Shown here piece by piece: positions 58,815-64,000 of a stretch of 64,000 bases of DNA. A program made the translations under genes and the position numbers. This DNA is from Diphasiastrum complanatum (taxonomy: Eukaryota; Streptophyta; Lycopodiopsida; Lycopodiales; Lycopodiaceae): the NCBI GenBank assembly GCA_029204225.1, contig CM055094.1, forward strand, positions 10,835,153 to 10,899,152, in the 5' to 3' direction. The number at the start of each line of letters is the position of its first letter. The stretch's first letter is position 1. The notes beneath the pieces are model-generated. The model saw nothing but the letters and a program-made list of their open reading frames with translations, was not told the DNA's origin and searched no databases.

Positions 58815-59634
58815 TGTTAGCAATTGTACAAACACACTCAGTGAAAAATATAAAAAATAAAATAAAACTCTGTGGCATGTGTTTTGTAAGCCCACGTATG
58901 AGTAATTGCCAATAAACTTCTACTATGGCATGTGTTTTGTAAGTCCATGAGTAAAAGCTTAAACTTAGGATTAGAAGTTAGACTTAAGAAACTTAAGATT
59001 AGAAAGATTCTAAATTATCTTAGGTCCCAAGTTAGAAACTTTTATAATTCTAAGCTCTAAGTTAGAAGTTTTTTAGAGGCCTTAAAATGGCTAGCTTAGA
59101 ACTAATCCCATAAGCTAGTGGATGCTTATGGAAGGCCCTCCTTGCTATAAGAGGAGAGGTATTTCTCACGTACACAACACTTTTGAGATTATGCTAAATT
59201 GCTCTCTATTTGGAGATATCTTGCTATTTCACTTGTATTCCCATTGGAAGGTGCATAGCTTGAGGGAAGGTGCTTGGGCCTCCTCTTGTCTCCTTTCATT
59301 GGTTTTTATTGTGGCGTGTCTTATTTGTGTTATGCTTAGTTTAGCCACAATTTATATTTCCATTTCCCTTTGGAAGTCAGAATTAGTTTTACGGTTTGCT
59401 AGTTGGGAAGCCTTAGCAAAGTTAGTTTAGTGTTGATCCTTGCTAGTTGGGTACCACCTTAGCCACACCATTTTTATTCCAAGCGCCAATTGGGAAGCCT
59501 TGGTGCTCCTTGTTTGTTTAATTTCCATTTGAAAGCTTTTAGGTAGATTCTTAAAAAGTGGACGATCCTCTCCAACACTATACTACATTTGTGAGTAGAT
59601 CTAGCCACCACTTAGAATAGATTTACTTCCAACA
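58815..59634 (+). repeat. Gypsy B 5' LTR
   Basis: 820 bp, starting TGTTAGCAATTGTAC and ending CTTCCAACA. It is collinear with the gypsy A LTRs (the GGCATGTGTTTTGTAAG words, the CTAGTTGGG(A/T) motifs and GTGGACGATCCTCT). A TATA-like CTATAAGAGG lies at 59145-59154. Confidence 0.92.
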
Positions 59635-59650
59635 TTGGCGCTGATGTCAC
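59635..59650 (+). other. Primer binding site of gypsy B, Asp-tRNA type
   Basis: TTGGCGCTGATGTCAC begins like the TGGCGCC primer site of Asp-tRNA-primed plant gypsy elements, with later mismatches. Confidence 0.6.
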
Positions 59651-60501
59651 TTTTTAAGATTTTTCTACCTAACTTTCTTGTTCTTTTTCACATTTTTAAC
59701 GTGCTTGTGTGTATGCTTAACTATTTTTTTTTTCTCACTCCAGCACAAGACTTCTCTTCATGTCCTAAACGAGTTACTAAGCAACCCATCAAGCCGGAGG
59801 GAAGCAACAAAAGTGTCAACTTGGGCATTTTCTCTTAAAGAAGTGACCCAAGTGACATTTTTTTTCAACCAAACAGGTATATCAGAATTCGTCAAGCTGT
59901 CTACAGCCATAATAGACACTGCTCTTTCATCCTATCACCTACACAAATTTTGAACTTGGTCAGATTTTCTGAAAACACCCTGATATATTGTCAAAATCCT
60001 TTGTTTTTCAACCAAATCTTGGTTCTAGAAATCGTCGACTTCACTAAGGCTAGATCTATCAAAGATCAGTCCTCTAGCAGTCTTGCGAATTCCATCTCAA
60101 AGATTTTCTTTGGTTTTTGTCAGAACATCATTTTTTCACTATCTATCTTACTTGTCCAACAAAACTCTGTATCAGAAATCGTCGACCAGACCACAAAATC
60201 GCCCATAGACTGAACGATTTTCTTGTACCCTTTACGAATTCCATCCCTTGAAAATTTTTCACAAAAACCAAACAAAAACAGTATTTTACAGTTAAAGACC
60301 CTATTAGAATTCGTGAATACTGTAAATTTGTTTTTCAGTCTATCCACAATTCCTACCTTTGTTTGTGAATTCTATCACTACAAAAAACTCCAGTTTTGTT
60401 AAGATCTCTTATTTCGCAAGAAAATTGTCTTTTTGACCTTTTGGCCAAGTACAGTACTGTATTGCTCACCTTTTTAGTTTTTCTACCCCTCATTCTACAT
60501 C
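59651..60501. other. Gypsy B leader, non-coding
   Basis: About 850 bases parallel to the gypsy A leader (shared words such as TTTTTAAG after the primer site and TTGGGCATTTTCT). Short frames here are not convincing. Confidence 0.7.
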
Positions 60502-62165
60502 AAGTCTCGAGATTGTGCTGAATCCTCCAATCTTGCTCCTCGAAGACTTGAATGTAGAATCCCCGTATCGATGCACCAAAGTATGATGAAAAATCTGACC
60601 CAGTTAGATTTCTCCAGGACTTTGATCGTGCATGCCGTTTCTATGGAGACACCTCTGAAACTGAAAAACTTAGACTATTCTTGATGGAAGCTCCTAACTT
60701 GGACTATCCTCAAGGATGCTCCCATCAAGCATTTCAAACCATCTAAACTGAGTTAGAGCCCATTCATCCAAATCACCCATATTAAAATGTGTCGCAAAGA
60801 GTCGGTTTGAAACTACATGGAGCATTTTAAACGTCTCAAAGTAGAATGTGTTGACAAAAATATCACCGAACATATAACTATCAAATTGTTCTTGGTCGGA
60901 CTGCCTAAAAACATCCGCCGCGAACTAAAACCAGTAGACTTTTATGATCAGCTTAAGGATGTAATGAATGATGTCATTTGTGAAGAAGACGAGGGTTCTG
61001 ATGACGACTTTGATCACAGAGAAAAGAAATCAAAAAAATTATGCTTCTTAATCATCCAAAGTTTGAAAATACCGTCTCAATCCTCAGAATTTCTACAACA
61101 AATGGAAACTTGGCAGAAAGCTCAACAAACCCATATGGATAAACTCGCTGCTGATTTCCAAAGCACCATGAAACATATTGCTGATAAGTCTTTTCCAACA
61201 AGAGAGAATGTCTGGTGCCTGATCTGTTCACAGAATCACACTGTTAATGAATGCCCTCAACTGAGAAATCATTATCCATTAGCACCCAGACCCATGTATC
61301 GAACATACTGTCCGTACCCTCCACAACCGCCTATGCCACAACCAAGGGTGTACCAACCACGACCAACTGCACCAACTCAGTACCACCACGTCACCAACCC
61401 GCTCCACAACCAGCTGTGCACCTCCTTGATCCCAACACCATTGATCCAGCCACTTATTATGTGGATGATACTGCTCAATCAATATGCTCTTCTGAGCAAA
61501 TTACTGCTCAAGCGGTTGACCCCAATGCCCAAACCAATGATCCTAACCAAGCTGTGTTTGTCATGCATCAACTTCCAACAATAAGAGGATATTTTATCTG
61601 CGCAAGTAAACATCCTAGTATTCGCTGCCTAGATAAACGCTTTCCACCAGCTTGTGAAAATTGCGGCATTGAACACCATGTGAAGGATTGTCCTTCCCGA
61701 TCTAAACCCGGTGTTCCTGTCTGTCCCGTGCAAGTAGAAACATTGCCAGTCGAAACTCATCCAACATGGGTCTTAACTTGTGCACAAACCCAACGCCAAG
61801 CCCCTAACATTGCACCTAGTAGAACCCAGCAGCATAATATACCTCCAAGTGAAGGTTCGACACCCATTGTCTATACTCACTCATCCGAAAAAATTAGGTC
61901 GCGTCACCAGTATCGACAACAAATTCAAAACGCAAACCAACACTCTTCCACTGCCCATAAAGTGCCTCACACGTCTTTTGAGAACAAAACCCTTGAAGGC
62001 ACTGAAGTCTGGGGGGATCTATTACAAGCTAATGTGACTCTCCCTTTCCATGTTCTTTGGAAACATGCAGGTAAGTGGAAACAACAAATCCAATCCATCG
62101 ACACCACCACCTCTGACGAGCTGCCCAAAATGCCATTACACCTCACAAATCAGTTCAGTGAAAGG
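60502..62165 (+). pseudogene. Gypsy B gag
   Basis: Where gypsy A has the gag ATG, this copy has AAG (60502-60504). Text continues SRDCAESSN, changes frame by a 1-base deletion near 60560, and reads DEKSDPVRFLQDFDRACRFY. A deletion then removes the Y-G-T-A-K-E-W-Y block. The next frame (60817-61584) has MEHFKRLKVECVDKNITEH, LFLVGLPKNIRRELKPVD and zinc knuckle 1, CLICSQNHTVNEC. After a frame change near 61400 it continues in the 61251-62189 frame with AVHLLDPNTIDPATYYVDD and knuckle 2, CENCGIEHHVKDC, intact here although broken in gypsy A. It ends at the solo LTR in the codons preceding RGNIKI. Confidence 0.9.
62161..62165. repeat. Target site duplication of solo LTR, left
   Basis: AAAGG, matched at 63659-63663. 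Confidence 0.9.
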
Positions 62166-63658
62166 TATTCGAATAAGGAGAGTGTGTGAGTGTGAGAGAC
62201 AAAAATAAATTGCTCGAAAAGTAAACAAATACGAAAAAGAAGTGAACTCGAAACTCGAACGAGAAACGAACTAGAACAGAATGTGTTTGTGCGCAGCGGA
62301 ATGAGCTATATTACTGCTTCCCTAAGCATGACTACGTCTATAAGAAGCGAACTAACATTAGTAATAGAAATCACGGTCGTTCTGATTACGTAGCAAAAAA
62401 TGTAACAAAACACGAGAACAATAATTTTTCGCCAACAGCTAGACAAATTATATGTCACGAATGATTCGCGAAGAGTTAGACTGAGCTCAGCTAATAATCA
62501 GTCGCGAATGATTCGCGAAAGGCAAGAAACATTGTTTTAGTAATTTTGGGACAATTTCAAGTCCCATTCTTTTCTTTGATGAGGTCCTATGCTCCAAATT
62601 AAGTTCAATCACAAAAACTTGACAAAGAACTATGTTCGAACTTAAGTTCGAGCACATGCTCTTTTGTTCGAACTTAAGTTCGAGCACACAAGCATGTACT
62701 AGAGAGGATAGGGAGAAAAATTAATTCGTTCCAAAATCAAGAAATTTTTTCAATATTACTAAAACAGTGTTAAGACTAAATATTAGTCACGAATGGCTAG
62801 ACTAATAATAACTTGCTAAAACAGATTATCGGATTGAACAACAAGAAAAGTCAGACGGATTGAAGAATAAGCATAGCAATATTGACCCAAATCTGAACGC
62901 AGAACAAAGAGCTGTTATCAGATTAAATATAGCAAAATATACATGTCAATAATGCGGTAGAGCACAAGACAATAACGGACAAAACCGCGTGCTCTACAAA
63001 GCTAATTCAATCTGTAAGAGGAATGCACCTATTATTGACAAATAAAGAATCAATGCGCAAGACATCTACTTCGTCTATCTCTGATAAGCTTTTAATGCTA
63101 TATATACACACACTTCTTCTCTTGATCTCTCTCATCAACAATCAATTTGAATACGCAAGTGGTATTCAGCATATATACACAATGTTACAGGTGTGCAGAT
63201 GAAGAAAGTACAAAATGGATGTGTTGTCTATAGGAGATCGTGAGTGGCTGCTGTCGTTGTCAAGTTTGTTAGCACAGTTGTATGGGGTGAGCATGAAAAG
63301 GGCCGTGACGTCAGCCTTTGCTGAAATGAACGTTGGTGAAGATGCGAAAAATGCGTCACTCACACAAAATGCCTTAGGGTTTGATTTACAGGGTGCCTTC
63401 ACTTTTCCTAGGGCACCTTTAGCATTTTGTAAGGCAGTGTCATCTTTTTCACCTGTCACAAAACACGTGTAAAAACACAGTTTCGTCTTTTCTTCGCCTG
63501 CGAAAATTTACTTGTATTTATGCAGACAGTCGTGTTTTATTCGTTTGTGTTATTTTACATGTAAATATGCAGACTATGCGACAACGTGAGTAAAAATGCA
63601 ACATGAATGGAGGCAGATTAAAATGGGATTTAGGAGAGTAGAGGAGATAAATCCAACA
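62166..63658 (-). repeat. Solo LTR, 1.49 kb, inserted in gypsy B gag-protease
   Basis: On minus it starts TGTTGGATTTATCTCC and ends CTTATTCGAATA, with AAAGG on both sides. Dropping it and one AAAGG restores the gag-protease reading seen in gypsy A. It has no coding region, so it arose by recombination between the two LTRs of a full element. Its start and a following TTTTAATCTGCC patch resemble the copia B LTR, so it is probably a distant copia relative. TATATATACACACAC near 63100-63115 (minus: TATATATA) may be its promoter. It contains a nested GTTCGAACTTAAGTTCGAGCA repeat near 62633-62690. Confidence 0.88.
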
Positions 63659-63663
63659 AAAGG
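63659..63663. repeat. Target site duplication of solo LTR, right
   Basis: AAAGG, identical to 62161-62165. Confidence 0.9.
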
Positions 63664-64000
63664 GGCAATATCAAGATTCTAGCTACTCATCGCCAATCTC
63701 GTGAAGTCTTAGTTGTACTAGATGGTGGCTTAGGTGTCAACATCATTTCCACCATGTTAGAATGAAATTTGAGAGACAAACTCACTAAACTCACTTGTCA
63801 ACTTAGGATGGCTGATCAAAGTGTGGTCTGACCTATCGGCTTTCTACCACAAGTTTTCATCAAACTAGGAGGCCTGAAATTTTCTATAGACCTAGTCGTA
63901 CTTGATATCCCTAGTAATGCCTATTCCTACAAGTTACTACTTGGTCACTCATGGCTCACCAATGCAAGAGTCGTTCACGACTAGAGCAAAGGACGAGTCA
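63664..64000 (+). pseudogene. Gypsy B protease, cut by window end
   Basis: Plus strand reads NIKILATHRQSREVLVVLDG then GLGVNIIS (active site DGG, as in gypsy A), then RDKLTKLTCQLRMADQSVV. After a stop it continues LPQVFIKLGGLKFSIDLVVL, DIPSNAYSYKLLLGHSWL. Further stops occur near 63769, 63830 and 63982. It is a retropepsin that would cut the polyprotein; inactive here. Confidence 0.9.

Larger units (their letters stand above)
58815..64000 (+). mobile_element. Gypsy B: Ty3/gypsy element, continues past the window
   Basis: A plus-strand relative of gypsy A with 5' LTR, primer site, leader, gag with two zinc knuckles, and protease. It is interrupted by a solo LTR (62166-63658) and cut by the window end before RT. 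Gag has lost its start codon and carries frameshifts. Whether it carries the extra ORF of gypsy A or an integrase cannot be seen here. Confidence 0.93.

Overview
The window looks like plant nuclear DNA from a large, repeat-rich genome. Evidence: dense nested Ty1/copia and Ty3/gypsy LTR retrotransposons using plant-type primer sites (initiator-Met tRNA for copia, an Asp-tRNA-like site for one gypsy lineage), GT-AG introns, a MULE-type DNA transposase, long GA/TA microsatellites, AT-rich spacers and no operon-like coding. I found no intact host gene. Which plant lineage it is cannot be settled from the sequence; the MULE and the THED-motif family remind me (memory only) of non-flowering plants.

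Layout. 1-14.6 kb: decayed gypsy reverse transcriptase (RT) pieces (3.8-4.4 and 8.8-10.1 kb), LTR-like pieces ending in tRNA-Met primer sites (5257, 10658, and 11675 on the minus strand), and two unidentified minus-strand ORFs (5.7-6.5 kb). 14.67-17.79 kb: a complete but non-autonomous copia element (copia C) with two LTRs and a 5-bp target site duplication (TSD), carrying a rearranged pol remnant. 17.89-18.57 kb: a long foldback (arms about 330 bp). 18.7-19.26 kb: an ankyrin-repeat gene fossil. 21.0-34.36 kb: a minus-strand copia element (copia B) split by an 8.6-kb gypsy element (gypsy A, 22494-31120) with perfect TSDs; gypsy A shows no integrase and carries a long extra ORF of unknown function after RNase H. 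34.36-37.66 kb: a plus-strand copia (copia F) starting exactly at its primer site, head-to-head with copia B. 38.9-44.4 kb: fragments of three more copia elements (an RNase H end, copia D, copia E) and an LTR-gag deletion product.

45.2-48.5 kb: a MULE-type transposase with a SWIM zinc finger and at least one intact intron, now frameshifted. 48.7-49.65 kb: a gag-like gene with two capsid-like modules in tandem. 52.8-56.3 kb: a decayed minus-strand gene of the THED-motif (DUF7869-like) family, with a second upstream reading frame. 56.4-58.8 kb: TA and GA arrays, including a composite array with repeated spacers. 58.8 kb to the end: a second, plus-strand gypsy (gypsy B), related to gypsy A, interrupted by a 1.49-kb solo LTR with exact TSDs and cut by the window edge.

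The window therefore records successive insertion and decay. Nearly every coding region is broken. The least explained items are the extra ORF of gypsy A, the DUF7869-like gene, the tandem-capsid gene, the foldback and the 5.7-6.5 kb ORFs.
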